A stretch of 6,504 nt of DNA from Candidatus Aminicenantota bacterium (GTDB lineage Bacteria; Acidobacteriota; Aminicenantia; Aminicenantales; Aminicenantaceae): assembly GCA_030617525.1 (NCBI GenBank), contig JAUWVG010000136.1, positions 1 to 6,504 of the forward strand, written 5' to 3'. The notes beneath the pieces are model-generated. The model was not told the origin of the DNA and did not search any database. It saw nothing but the letters and a program-made list of their open reading frames with translations. The position numbers were made by a program, and so were the translations under genes. This document shows, in pieces, positions 1 through 6,006 of the stretch (position 1 is its first letter; the number at the start of each line of letters is the position of its first letter).

Positions 1-309
1 TGGATTTTTCAAAATTGCGTCGAGCACGGGCAGATTGTAACAGAGCGTTTTTCCCGAGGCAGTGGGGGTGACAACAACGACGTTTTTTCGCTCGTGGAGA
101 AGCTGCCAGGATTGGAGTTGATGTGTGTAGAGTTTGGAAAAGCCTTTTTCCTGTAGCACTTCGACCAGGGCCGGATGGATTTCTTCTGGATATTCCCTGT
201 ATTTTCCCTCTTGAACAGGGATATGTTTGATCATGGTGATTGAGTTCGTATGGAGGCTCGATTTTTTCAGTGTTTCGAGGGCTTTAAGAAGTTGGCTTTC
301 TCTACTCAT
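1..309 (-). CDS. mrfA: YprA/MrfA-type DEAD-box helicase, N-terminal part
   Basis: This is the first 103 codons of a superfamily 2 helicase; the rest lies beyond the left edge of the window. The Q-motif-like segment LYTHQ is at residues 60-64. Motif I (Walker A) TPTASGKT is at 81-88 and is followed by LCYNLPVL at 89-96. From memory, this stretch closely matches Bacillus subtilis YprA/MrfA, the DEAD-box protein with a C-terminal DUF1998 domain. In B. subtilis, MrfA works with the exonuclease MrfB to repair mitomycin C damage independently of UvrABC. The ATG at 309-307 has AGAGGA seven bases upstream (322-317), which supports this start. The gene diverges from uvrA and has a good promoter of its own (see 347-375). 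The DEAH box and the DUF1998 cysteines are outside the window, so the assignment rests on the N-terminus only. Confidence 0.82.
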   Translation of the reverse strand, partial: MSRESQLLKALETLKKSSLHTNSITMIKHIPVQEGKYREYPEEIHPALVEVLQEKGFSKLYTHQLQSWQLLHERKNVVVVTPTASGKTLCYNLPVLDAILKNP

Positions 310-328
310 TCTCTTGTCCTCTTTCTCA

Positions 329-356
329 TTGTCCTGTATTTTTCTTATCTTAATAT
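329..356 (+). promoter_or_regulatory. Candidate promoter of the uvrA-holB-ricT operon
   Basis: TTGTCC (329-334), a 16-base spacer and TAATAT (351-356) form a sigma70-like promoter, each box matching the consensus at four of six positions. Transcription would start near 363, giving a leader of about 60 bases. A second candidate lies downstream: TTGTTT (386-391), 16 bases, TAAAAT (408-413). It has the better -10, but it would start transcription almost at the uvrA ATG. Confidence 0.4.
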
Positions 357-375
357 GTGTTTGAGGCATCGTCAA
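347..375 (-). promoter_or_regulatory. Sigma70-like promoter of the helicase gene
   Basis: Read on the minus strand, TTGACG (375-370) and TAAGAT (352-347) are separated by 17 bases. The -35 matches the consensus at five of six positions and the -10 at four of six. Transcription would start near 340, giving a leader of about 30 bases that contains the AGAGGA ribosome binding site. Its -10 overlaps the -10 of the opposite candidate promoter for uvrA, so the two may compete. Prediction by eye only. Confidence 0.5.
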
Positions 376-388
376 CGGTTCTAGGTTG
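373..388. promoter_or_regulatory. CAAC-N8-GTTG dyad, possible operator
   Basis: A 16-base element has perfect four-base inverted ends (CAAC at 373-376, GTTG at 385-388). It lies between the divergent helicase and uvrA genes and overlaps the -35 of the helicase promoter. Its 4-8-4 geometry resembles LexA operators such as the enterobacterial CTGT-N8-ACAG, and uvrA is often in the SOS regulon. The half-site is not one I know for any LexA, and four-base dyads are common by chance. Confidence 0.2.
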
Positions 389-413
389 TTTGAAAAAAAT
401 GGTGTGTTAAAAT

Positions 414-419
414 GGGAGG
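414..419 (+). promoter_or_regulatory. Ribosome binding site of uvrA, unusually close
   Basis: GGGAGG is a strong Shine-Dalgarno match but ends only two bases before the ATG at 422, whereas 5-9 bases is usual. The start is nevertheless fixed by homology, because UvrA proteins begin a few residues before the conserved HNLK motif, here at residues 13-16. Either the spacing is tolerated, or initiation depends on a very short leader from the promoter at 386-413. Confidence 0.4.
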
Positions 420-421
420 TT

Positions 422-2929
422 ATGCTCGAAGAAATTAAGATACTGAAAGCCGCTCAGCACAACTTGAAGAAGATCGATGTCACACTGCCGCGCAATCAAT
501 TGATTGTCATCACCGGGCCGAGTGGATCAGGGAAATCTTCTTTGGCCTTTGATACTCTTTTTGCTGAAGGTCAGAGACGGTACATCGAGTGTCTGTCCGC
601 TTATGCCCGTCAGTACATAGAGCAGTTGGAAAAACCCGAAGTGGAAGCTATTGAAGGAATTTCCCCCTCCATTTCCATAGATCAAAGGACAATTTCCTCA
701 AATCCTCGTTCTACCGTAGGGACGGTCACCGAAACTTATGATTTCCTTAGACTTCTGTTTGCCAAAGTCGGAATGCCTTTTTGTCCACGATGCGGGCGAA
801 GAGTCAGCACCCAAACATCCCAACAGATATTGGAGAGAATTTCTGAATCTTTTCCAGCTGAAAATGTAAAAATATTATCTCCGGTTGTAAAAGGCCGAAA
901 AGGGGAATACCATCGCTTGTTTGAAAGGCTGCAAAAAAAAGGATTTTTGCGGAGCCGGATTGATGGCCAAATTCGCGAACTAGACGAGGACATCGTCCTT
1001 GAGAAGACGAAAAAACATCATATTGAAGTATTGATTGACGAAATCAATGTGAATCCTTCATCTATAGATCGATTGAAGGAAGCTGTTGACATGGCTCTAG
1101 AGCTGGCTGGGGGAGACCTGCTCCTTTTGAAAAAAGATGGAAAAGAATTTTATTATTCCCTAAACCTCCTCTGCCCCTATTGTGACATCAGCCTGCCCGA
1201 ACTGGAGCCCCGGTCCTTTTCTTTTAACAGTCCCTATGGCGCTTGTCCCAAATGTCAGGGCCTTGGTTTTCAAACAATCCATGATGAATGGGGCGAGTCT
1301 GTATTAACAGATGAACCATGTTCTCGATGTAAAGGGAGCCGGCTCAGGGAAGAAAGTCTGGCGGTTAAAATTGGTGACAGAAACATTTATGAGCTGAGCA
1401 AGTTGCCTGCCGATAAACTTTTTGAAAAACTGTCAACTTTAAATTTTGATGACTCCCGTAAGATCATTGCTAATAAGATTCTGAAAGAAATTCTTCCGCG
1501 TCTCCGTGTGATAAAGGATTTAGGTATGTCCTATTTGCAGTTGACTCGCCCGAGCTCTTCCCTTTCAGGAGGTGAGGCCCGTCGTGTTCGTCTGGCGACA
1601 CAAGTGGGAGCCAGGCTGCGGGGTGTTCTCTATGTGTTGGATGAACCCACCATAGGACTCCATCAGAAGGACAATGGCAAACTCATATCACTTTTGAGGG
1701 AGATCCGGGATCAGGGAAATACTGTCGTTGTGGTCGAACACGATGAACAAACCATTCGTGCGGCAGATTTTCTGCTGGATCTAGGACCAGGTGCAGGAGA
1801 GGAGGGAGGATGGAAAGTGGCGGAAGGAACTCTCACACGAATCCTTTCTTCCGAAGACTCGTTGACATCAAAATATTTGACAGGAGAGAAAACCATCCCT
1901 GTTCCAGCCAAGAGGAGAAAACCTCAGGGATGGCTCACGATTTTAAAGGCATCCGAACACAACCTTAAGCAGATAGATGCCCGAATTCCCCTTTCAGTTT
2001 TGACAACGGTTACAGGAGTCTCGGGTTCCGGGAAGAGCACCTTGATCTATGATATTTTATTCAAATCGCTCTCAAATATTCTCTACAAGGCCAAGCAGAA
2101 ACCGGGTCAACATGAATCCATCCTGGGTGTCGATTTGATCAATAAAGTGATCTCCGTTGACCAAAAAGCTATCGGCCGGACACCTCGCTCAAACCCCGCA
2201 ACTTATACGGGCGTGTTCACAGCTTTGAGACAGCTGTTTTCGATGACACAGGAAGCAAGAATACGCGGGTATTCCGCCAGCCGTTTCAGTTTTAATCTAT
2301 CTGGAGGGCGCTGCGAGGAATGTCAGGGGGCCGGCGCAAAAAAAATTGAAATGCATTTTTTACCGGATGTCTTTGTCACTTGTGAGCGCTGCCGGGGACT
2401 TCGGTACAATCGGGAGACACTTGCTGTCCAGTACAAGGGGAAAAACATTGCCGACTACTTGGAAATGACCGTCGATGAAAGCTATCCGTTTCTCAAGGCC
2501 CATCCCCAACTCAAAAGAAAGTTGGAAATCCTCCGGAGAGTGGGGCTGGGGTATATTCGACTCGGTCAGCCAGCGCCGACTTTGTCAGGGGGGGAAGCCC
2601 AGAGGATCAAACTGACCAAGGAACTCGGACGAAAGAACACTGGAAGCACTCTCTATCTTCTAGATGAACCTACTACAGGACTTCATTTCGATGACGTGAG
2701 AAAACTTCTGGAAGTTTTGGCAGAGTTGGTTGAGCTTGGGAATACGATTGTTATCATCGAACACAATCTTGATGTTATAAAAGTTTCCGATTATATTATT
2801 GATTTGGGACCGGATGGAGGGGAAGGAGGCGGTCAAATTGTTGCCCAAGGCCCTCCAGAAAAGGTCGCCCGATCCAAGAAGTCACATACAGCCCATTATT
2901 TAGAAATGGCCTTATCAAAGGGAAATTGA
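422..2929 (+). CDS. uvrA: UvrABC system protein A, lacking insertion domain
   Basis: UvrA is the damage-sensing ATPase of nucleotide excision repair; its dimer loads UvrB onto lesions. This protein has 835 residues, against about 940 in Escherichia coli. It carries both ABC modules: Walker A GPSGSGKS (32-39), signature LSGGE (381-385) and Walker B VLDEPT (405-410), then GVSGSGKS (532-539), LSGGEAQR (721-728) and LLDEPT (746-751). Zinc cysteines are C251/C254/C275/C278 and C631/C634/C654/C657, plus a CxxC at 300-303. The UvrB-binding region (about 130-248, with KGRKGEY at 158-163) is present. The insertion domain, about 110 residues in E. coli and Geobacillus, is replaced by about 17 residues (283-299). 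I chose the ATG at 422 over an upstream in-frame TTG at 386, because the conserved N-terminus starts there. It is the first gene of an operon, four bases before holB. The intact UvrB-binding region argues against a UvrA2 or drug-resistance paralogue. Confidence 0.93.
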   Translation: MLEEIKILKAAQHNLKKIDVTLPRNQLIVITGPSGSGKSSLAFDTLFAEGQRRYIECLSAYARQYIEQLEKPEVEAIEGISPSISIDQRTISSNPRSTVGTVTETYDFLRLLFAKVGMPFCPRCGRRVSTQTSQQILERISESFPAENVKILSPVVKGRKGEYHRLFERLQKKGFLRSRIDGQIRELDEDIVLEKTKKHHIEVLIDEINVNPSSIDRLKEAVDMALELAGGDLLLLKKDGKEFYYSLNLLCPYCDISLPELEPRSFSFNSPYGACPKCQGLGFQTIHDEWGESVLTDEPCSRCKGSRLREESLAVKIGDRNIYELSKLPADKLFEKLSTLNFDDSRKIIANKILKEILPRLRVIKDLGMSYLQLTRPSSSLSGGEARRVRLATQVGARLRGVLYVLDEPTIGLHQKDNGKLISLLREIRDQGNTVVVVEHDEQTIRAADFLLDLGPGAGEEGGWKVAEGTLTRILSSEDSLTSKYLTGEKTIPVPAKRRKPQGWLTILKASEHNLKQIDARIPLSVLTTVTGVSGSGKSTLIYDILFKSLSNILYKAKQKPGQHESILGVDLINKVISVDQKAIGRTPRSNPATYTGVFTALRQLFSMTQEARIRGYSASRFSFNLSGGRCEECQGAGAKKIEMHFLPDVFVTCERCRGLRYNRETLAVQYKGKNIADYLEMTVDESYPFLKAHPQLKRKLEILRRVGLGYIRLGQPAPTLSGGEAQRIKLTKELGRKNTGSTLYLLDEPTTGLHFDDVRKLLEVLAELVELGNTIVIIEHNLDVIKVSDYIIDLGPDGGEGGGQIVAQGPPEKVARSKKSHTAHYLEMALSKGN

Positions 2930-2933
2930 AAAA

Positions 2934-3911
2934 ATGGCATTCCAAAACATTTTAGGAAACAGAAGAGTCAAGACGATTCTATCCAAGGCACTGCAGAGGA
3001 ACAGAGTTCCTCACTCTCTTCTCTTTGTCGGGCCCGAAGGGGTGGGAAAGATGGAGACGGCTCTGGTTGTGGCGAAGGCCCTCAACTGTCTTCAAAAATT
3101 TGATGATTCCTGTGAGGAATGTACATCGTGTGTGGCGATTAACAAGAAGAATTTTCCGGATGTCATGGAGGTGTCACCTCAAAAAGATGTGATCAAAATT
3201 GAGCAGATGAGACTTCTGAAGTCGACGGCCTATCTCAAACCCATGGTGGGCAAAAAAAGGGTGTTCATCATTTCAGATGCCGAGAAAATGAGAGAGGAGG
3301 CCTCAAACTCCCTTTTGAAAATTCTAGAAGAGCCACCCTCCTTTTCTCACATTTTTTTGTGTACAAACAATCCCTATCTGATTTTGCCAACCATAAAGTC
3401 CCGCTGTCAAGTTCTGTCTTTTGCGCCTGTTTTCAAGGAGGATATAGAGAAGGTCCTGTTGGAAAAAGGGTATGAAGCAGAACAAGCAAGAGTAATATCT
3501 CTGGTGGTTCGTGGGAATTTAAAATACGCTTTAAATTTAGACTGGGAGGATTTACAGGAAAAAAGACAGAAAGCTTGGCAGGTTTTGTTTGCCTTGATTA
3601 AAAAAGAAAATGCCTCTGTATTTTTAAAGGAATTTTCCTCTTCTCGCTTTCTGGGCAGACAAGAAATTGAGCAAATTTTTGAGCTCCTCTCCTCTTTCTG
3701 CCGCGATATTGTTTTGATCAAAGAGGAAGGGGATTTGAGCCACATCATGAATCCTGATTATGGACAAGACTTACGGGAAGTATCCGGGCTTCTGAGTTTG
3801 GAACACACTCTGGATTTCTTGAGAAAAATAGACTATAGTCTTTATGCTTTGCAGAAAAATCTTAATGTGAATCTTCTCATAAGCTCTCTATTTTCACACT
3901 TTATGGAATAA
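2934..3911 (+). CDS. holB: DNA polymerase III delta' subunit
   Basis: This is the delta' subunit of the clamp loader, an AAA+ protein that, with the DnaX and delta subunits, opens the sliding clamp and places it on DNA. At 325 residues it has the normal family length. It starts with the typical ILGN segment (6-9) and VPHSLLF (25-31). The P-loop is GPEGVGKM (33-40), with Met where active ATPases have Thr or Ser. Zinc-module cysteines are C52, C60, C63 and C66. The Walker B-like strand VFIISDAEKM is at 110-119, LLKILEEPP at 127-135, and the diagnostic SRC motif at 156-158. The altered P-loop fits the known tendency of delta' not to hydrolyse ATP. The C-terminal collar part (about 205-325) is poorly conserved, as usual. 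The start follows uvrA by four bases, with AAGGGA ten bases upstream. A HolB-RicT neighbourhood is also known in Firmicutes and supports the call over DnaX. Confidence 0.92.
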   Translation: MAFQNILGNRRVKTILSKALQRNRVPHSLLFVGPEGVGKMETALVVAKALNCLQKFDDSCEECTSCVAINKKNFPDVMEVSPQKDVIKIEQMRLLKSTAYLKPMVGKKRVFIISDAEKMREEASNSLLKILEEPPSFSHIFLCTNNPYLILPTIKSRCQVLSFAPVFKEDIEKVLLEKGYEAEQARVISLVVRGNLKYALNLDWEDLQEKRQKAWQVLFALIKKENASVFLKEFSSSRFLGRQEIEQIFELLSSFCRDIVLIKEEGDLSHIMNPDYGQDLREVSGLLSLEHTLDFLRKIDYSLYALQKNLNVNLLISSLFSHFME

Positions 3912-3915
3912 CATT

Positions 3916-4596
3916 ATGTCTGAAATAATTTGTGTCACATCCGAACGTTTGGGCCGAGTATTCAGAGCTAAGAAGGAAGATGAGGAACTGAAAAAGGGAG
4001 ACAAGTGCATTGTTGAGATTGATTTGGGTGAAGAACTTGCAGTTGTAATCCATTCTCCACGCTTAGCCTGTGAAATGCCAAAATCTTCCAAAGATGCCGT
4101 GAAGATTGTTCGCAAAGCCACAGTGGAAGATGAGGAGAAATTCCGGCAACTCGAAAAAAAAGAAGTGAAGGCCTTTGGATTTTGTTTAGAAAAGATCAAG
4201 GTCCGGAATTTGCCCATGAAATTAATCAAAGTGAGATATTTTTCTAATGAAAAAAAAGGAATATTTTATTATACAGCAGACGGCCGTGTTGATTTTAGAC
4301 AGCTCGTTAAAGATCTGGCTAAAGAATTCAGGATGCGCATAGAGATGCGTCAGATCGGAGTCCGGGATGAAGCAAAAATGATAGGAGGATTAGGCGTTTG
4401 CGGGCGCCATCTCTGCTGTGCCAGCTTCATGACGAGCTTTGAGCCCGTGACAATTCAAAAGGCAAAAAAGCAGCGAATTGCGATTAATCCTACAAAAATC
4501 TCTGGATTGTGTGGGCGGCTGATGTGCTGCCTCGCATTCGAGGATGAAAGCCGCGGCCGACTCTATGCTGACGAAGAAAAAGTCGAAGAGGATTAA
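3916..4596 (+). CDS. ricT: PSP1-domain protein RicT/YaaT
   Basis: A 226-residue protein of the PSP1/YaaT family. In Bacillus subtilis, RicT (YaaT) acts with RicA and RicF as an Fe-S-containing complex that stimulates RNase Y-dependent mRNA processing and affects sporulation, competence and biofilm formation. The family also occurs in many bacteria that do not sporulate. The signature lies in the C-terminal half: GVCGRHLCC (161-168) and GLCGRLMCC (197-205), giving six cysteines (C162, C167, C168, C199, C204, C205) suited to metal or Fe-S binding. The N-terminal third is rich in charged residues and the last residues are acidic. It starts four bases after the holB stop, with GGAA seven bases upstream. 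The link to holB matches the Bacillus order holB-yaaT; tmk, often upstream, is replaced here by uvrA. No ricA or ricF is visible, so the B. subtilis role cannot simply be transferred. Confidence 0.9.
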   Translation: MSEIICVTSERLGRVFRAKKEDEELKKGDKCIVEIDLGEELAVVIHSPRLACEMPKSSKDAVKIVRKATVEDEEKFRQLEKKEVKAFGFCLEKIKVRNLPMKLIKVRYFSNEKKGIFYYTADGRVDFRQLVKDLAKEFRMRIEMRQIGVRDEAKMIGGLGVCGRHLCCASFMTSFEPVTIQKAKKQRIAINPTKISGLCGRLMCCLAFEDESRGRLYADEEKVEED

Positions 4597-4633
4597 AAAG
4601 AAGGAAGAGGATATCCGGGGGGGATATCCTCTT
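4592..4633 (-). terminator. Intrinsic terminator after the sigma/anti-sigma unit
   Basis: A perfect 12-bp stem (4605-4616 with 4622-4633, AAGAGGATATCC and its complement) encloses a five-G loop. In minus-strand transcripts it is followed by CCTTCTTTTTAAT (4604-4592), a clear U-rich tail, 23 bases after the anti-sigma stop. On the plus strand the stem lies just after ricT but has no T-run behind it. It therefore ends the minus-strand unit best, and may only partly stop the uvrA operon. Confidence 0.75.
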
Positions 4634-4655
4634 GACGGAATGAAAAAGGGGGGCT

Positions 4656-5312
4656 TTATTGGTGTGAATCGATTTGAAACTGCACTTTGCTTGAGGCAGC
4701 GATGAGGCTTCCTTCCTGAGAAAAAGCCTTCACTTCCCAAGAATAATTTTCGCCGGCTTTCAAAAGGTCTTTTATCTCCTCAGGGAGAGAGATGGACGTA
4801 CGTGTTGTGGGGGCACTCCACAGAAGGTTGTCTTTGTAGATATAGATTTTGTATTCAACGCCTTCTCCGAGATTATCCCACCTGAATTCCGAAGGGACAG
4901 TTTGAGTGTTTTTGACCGGAGAAATCAGAGAGAGTGAACCACCTCGGACAGCTTGGCTGTCCATAACAAATTGGGAGGTTGGAGATTTAATGTGGGGGGC
5001 AATCCCAAACACTACGATAAGGAGGGCACAGGCTGAGATTGCGGCCATGGTCCACTGTTTGGGTGTGAAAAAAGAGAATAATTGTTCGAAAAAAGAACCT
5101 CGTGTTCGTGCTTCTTCGGATTCTCTTCTCTGGTCATGAAAAATCTCATTCCCCTTGGATTTGATAACTGAAATCAGTGAGTTGCGTTCTTCGACTTTTT
5201 CGAAGCAGCTGGAGCAGTTGAAGTAGTGGTTCTCGAAAATTTCTTTCTTTTCTTCTGACAATCGGTTAAGCAAGTAACTGTCAATGTGTTTCTCAAAATT
5301 GCATTCTTTCAT
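4656..5312 (-). CDS. Membrane-anchored zinc-finger anti-sigma factor
   Basis: This is probably the anti-sigma partner of the ECF sigma factor encoded just upstream. With the ATG at 5312 it has 218 residues. The N-terminal cytoplasmic zinc-binding domain (about 1-58) has C4 and the H29-x3-C33-x2-C36 motif of ZAS/zf-HC2 anti-sigma domains. One membrane segment spans about residues 87-106 (start WTMAAISACALLIVV). The outer part (about 126-214) resembles a fibronectin type III or similar beta-sandwich: FRW at 143-145, YKIYIY at 154-159, and GENYSWEVKA at 187-196. Such a domain could sense an envelope signal or partner. In-frame GTG (5321) and ATG (5318) codons also exist, but AAAGG at 5325-5321 lies eight bases before the 5312 ATG. 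The gap to the sigma gene is 67 bases and holds a candidate promoter. The family of the outer domain is inferred from its pattern only. Confidence 0.82.
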   Translation of the reverse strand: MKECNFEKHIDSYLLNRLSEEKKEIFENHYFNCSSCFEKVEERNSLISVIKSKGNEIFHDQRRESEEARTRGSFFEQLFSFFTPKQWTMAAISACALLIVVFGIAPHIKSPTSQFVMDSQAVRGGSLSLISPVKNTQTVPSEFRWDNLGEGVEYKIYIYKDNLLWSAPTTRTSISLPEEIKDLLKAGENYSWEVKAFSQEGSLIAASSKVQFQIDSHQ

Positions 5313-5341
5313 ATCCATCACCTTTGTATTAACATCAACCC

Positions 5342-5374
5342 TTTAGTCGGCTTGAGTGGAAAATAAATTGAAAA
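5342..5374 (-). promoter_or_regulatory. Candidate ECF-type promoter ahead of the anti-sigma gene
   Basis: On the minus strand, TTTTCAA (5374-5368) and CGACTAAA (5349-5342) are 18 bases apart, inside the 67-base gap between the sigma and anti-sigma genes. The 9-mer CCGACTAAA recurs exactly ahead of the divergent small ORF, and a close variant precedes the sigma gene. The end of the element is 29 bases before the chosen start, a plausible leader distance. It is recognised only by this repetition. Confidence 0.35.
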
Positions 5375-5379
5375 AATAA

Positions 5380-5943
5380 TCATTTTATTACCATTTTTCT
5401 CAGAAGCTTCTGGGCATAGTTCACCCGCTCGCTGACTCGTCTAGGTGAGATGTTGAGATGTTGTGCGACTTCATCCCGCGAAAGATCCTTATAATAGTAA
5501 AGGTATAAGACTTCTTTATACTTTGGCTTCAGCTGTTCCAACAGGCTGGCCATATGTTCGGCTCGCTCCTCTTCCTCGACATTCTGGTGGGGGGTTGAAA
5601 AGGGATTGGGTTCAGGAGCATGTTTTAAGACTTTGCTCTTTCTCCGGATATAATCGATGATCCTTCGGCTTGTGATCGTGTAGATGAAAGTCCCTATGGA
5701 TGATTCCCCGCGAAATTCCGACTTTTCTAATTTTTCTATCACGTTGAGCAAAACTTCGTTGACGACATCTTCCCATTCGGGAGTTTGCGCTCCGATGGAT
5801 TTTTTCACCTTGAAACTAATGATAGGTCTGTACTTGGCTACGATCTCATCGATGTTGAGCGTATTGTCTTGTTTCCTCACGATTTTTTCATTATATAAGT
5901 TAGGATGACGTGAAACAAGAGTGCCGTTAGTTTGTAGTCTCAT
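5380..5943 (-). CDS. ECF-family RNA polymerase sigma factor
   Basis: A sigma factor of 187 residues with only regions 2 and 4, the ECF layout. Region 2 covers about 30-104, with DVVNEVLLNVI (59-69), the -10-contacting segment around GTFIYTI (84-90) and RRIIDYIRRK (93-102). A charged linker (about 105-130) follows. Region 4 (about 131-184) contains LKPKYKEVLYLYYYKDLS (138-155) and the helix-turn-helix VAQHLNISPRRVSERVNYAQ (159-178), which reads the -35 box. It directs RNA polymerase to a dedicated promoter set and is probably held inactive by the zinc-finger membrane protein encoded next. The ATG at 5943 has only a weak GAAAGA-type binding site. A GTG at 5880 would give a 167-residue protein that still holds region 2, and a sigma70-like promoter lies between the two starts, so the true start is uncertain. 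The target regulon is unknown. Confidence 0.88.
   Translation of the reverse strand: MRLQTNGTLVSRHPNLYNEKIVRKQDNTLNIDEIVAKYRPIISFKVKKSIGAQTPEWEDVVNEVLLNVIEKLEKSEFRGESSIGTFIYTITSRRIIDYIRRKSKVLKHAPEPNPFSTPHQNVEEEERAEHMASLLEQLKPKYKEVLYLYYYKDLSRDEVAQHLNISPRRVSERVNYAQKLLRKMVIK
5890..5918 (-). promoter_or_regulatory. Sigma70-like promoter inside the 5' end of the sigma ORF
   Basis: Minus-strand TTGTTT (5918-5913), 17 bases, and a perfect TATAAT (5895-5890). Transcription would begin near 5883, just before an in-frame GTG at 5880-5878. It may be a housekeeping promoter for a shorter sigma protein, or a chance match in AT-rich coding DNA. Confidence 0.3.
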
Positions 5944-5956
5944 AGTCTTTCATTAA

Positions 5957-5988
5957 TTTGGTCGAAGACACATTGGAAAAATTGAAAA
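5957..5988 (-). promoter_or_regulatory. Candidate autoregulatory promoter of the sigma gene
   Basis: Minus-strand TTTTCAA (5988-5982) and CGACCAAA (5964-5957) are 17 bases apart. This matches the element ahead of the anti-sigma gene (TTTTCAA...CGACTAAA) except for one base in the -10-like box and one base of spacing. Autoregulation is common for ECF sigma factors. The box ends 13 bases before the ATG at 5943, so the leader would be very short. Confidence 0.3.
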
Positions 5989-6002
5989 ATGTTTTTTTTC
6001 AA
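5982..6002. repeat. AT-rich inverted repeat in the divergent intergenic region
   Basis: TTGAAAAA (5982-5989) and TTTTTCAA (5995-6002) form an 8-bp dyad around TGTTT, in the 123-base gap between the divergent sigma gene and small ORF. Further copies of the same half-site follow: TTTTCAA at 6007-6013, and the near match TTGGAAAAA at 5973-5981. ATGTTT (5989-5994) can also pair with AAACAT (6012-6017). It could be a binding site or simply low-complexity sequence. Confidence 0.35.
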
Positions 6003-6006
6003 CTTG

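Noticed and set aside
386..421. A 12-codon N-terminal extension of UvrA from a TTG codon.
   Set aside because: UvrA homologues begin just before the conserved HNLK motif, which matches the ATG at 422; the TTG has no ribosome binding site.
3894..4229. Long minus-strand reading frames antisense to ricT, holB and uvrA (for example here, 3407-3748, 1711-1911, 736-993).
   Set aside because: They lie entirely opposite well-recognised genes, are Ser/Phe-rich as expected for antisense of Lys/Glu-rich proteins, and match no family.
4617..4653. Two G-runs (seven G at 4617-4623, six G at 4648-4653) as a possible G-quadruplex or slippage site.
   Set aside because: Only two runs exist, too few for a standard quadruplex, and the first is the loop edge of the terminator hairpin; both are outside coding sequence.
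4906..5139. A plus-strand 77-codon frame antisense to the anti-sigma gene.
   Set aside because: It is a shadow of the anti-sigma coding sequence and lacks family features.
5342..5351. GCCGACTAAA as a flagellar sigma28 -10 box (consensus GCCGATAA).
   Set aside because: It needs an extra base inside the box and has no TAAA -35 at 15 bases; there are no motility genes nearby.
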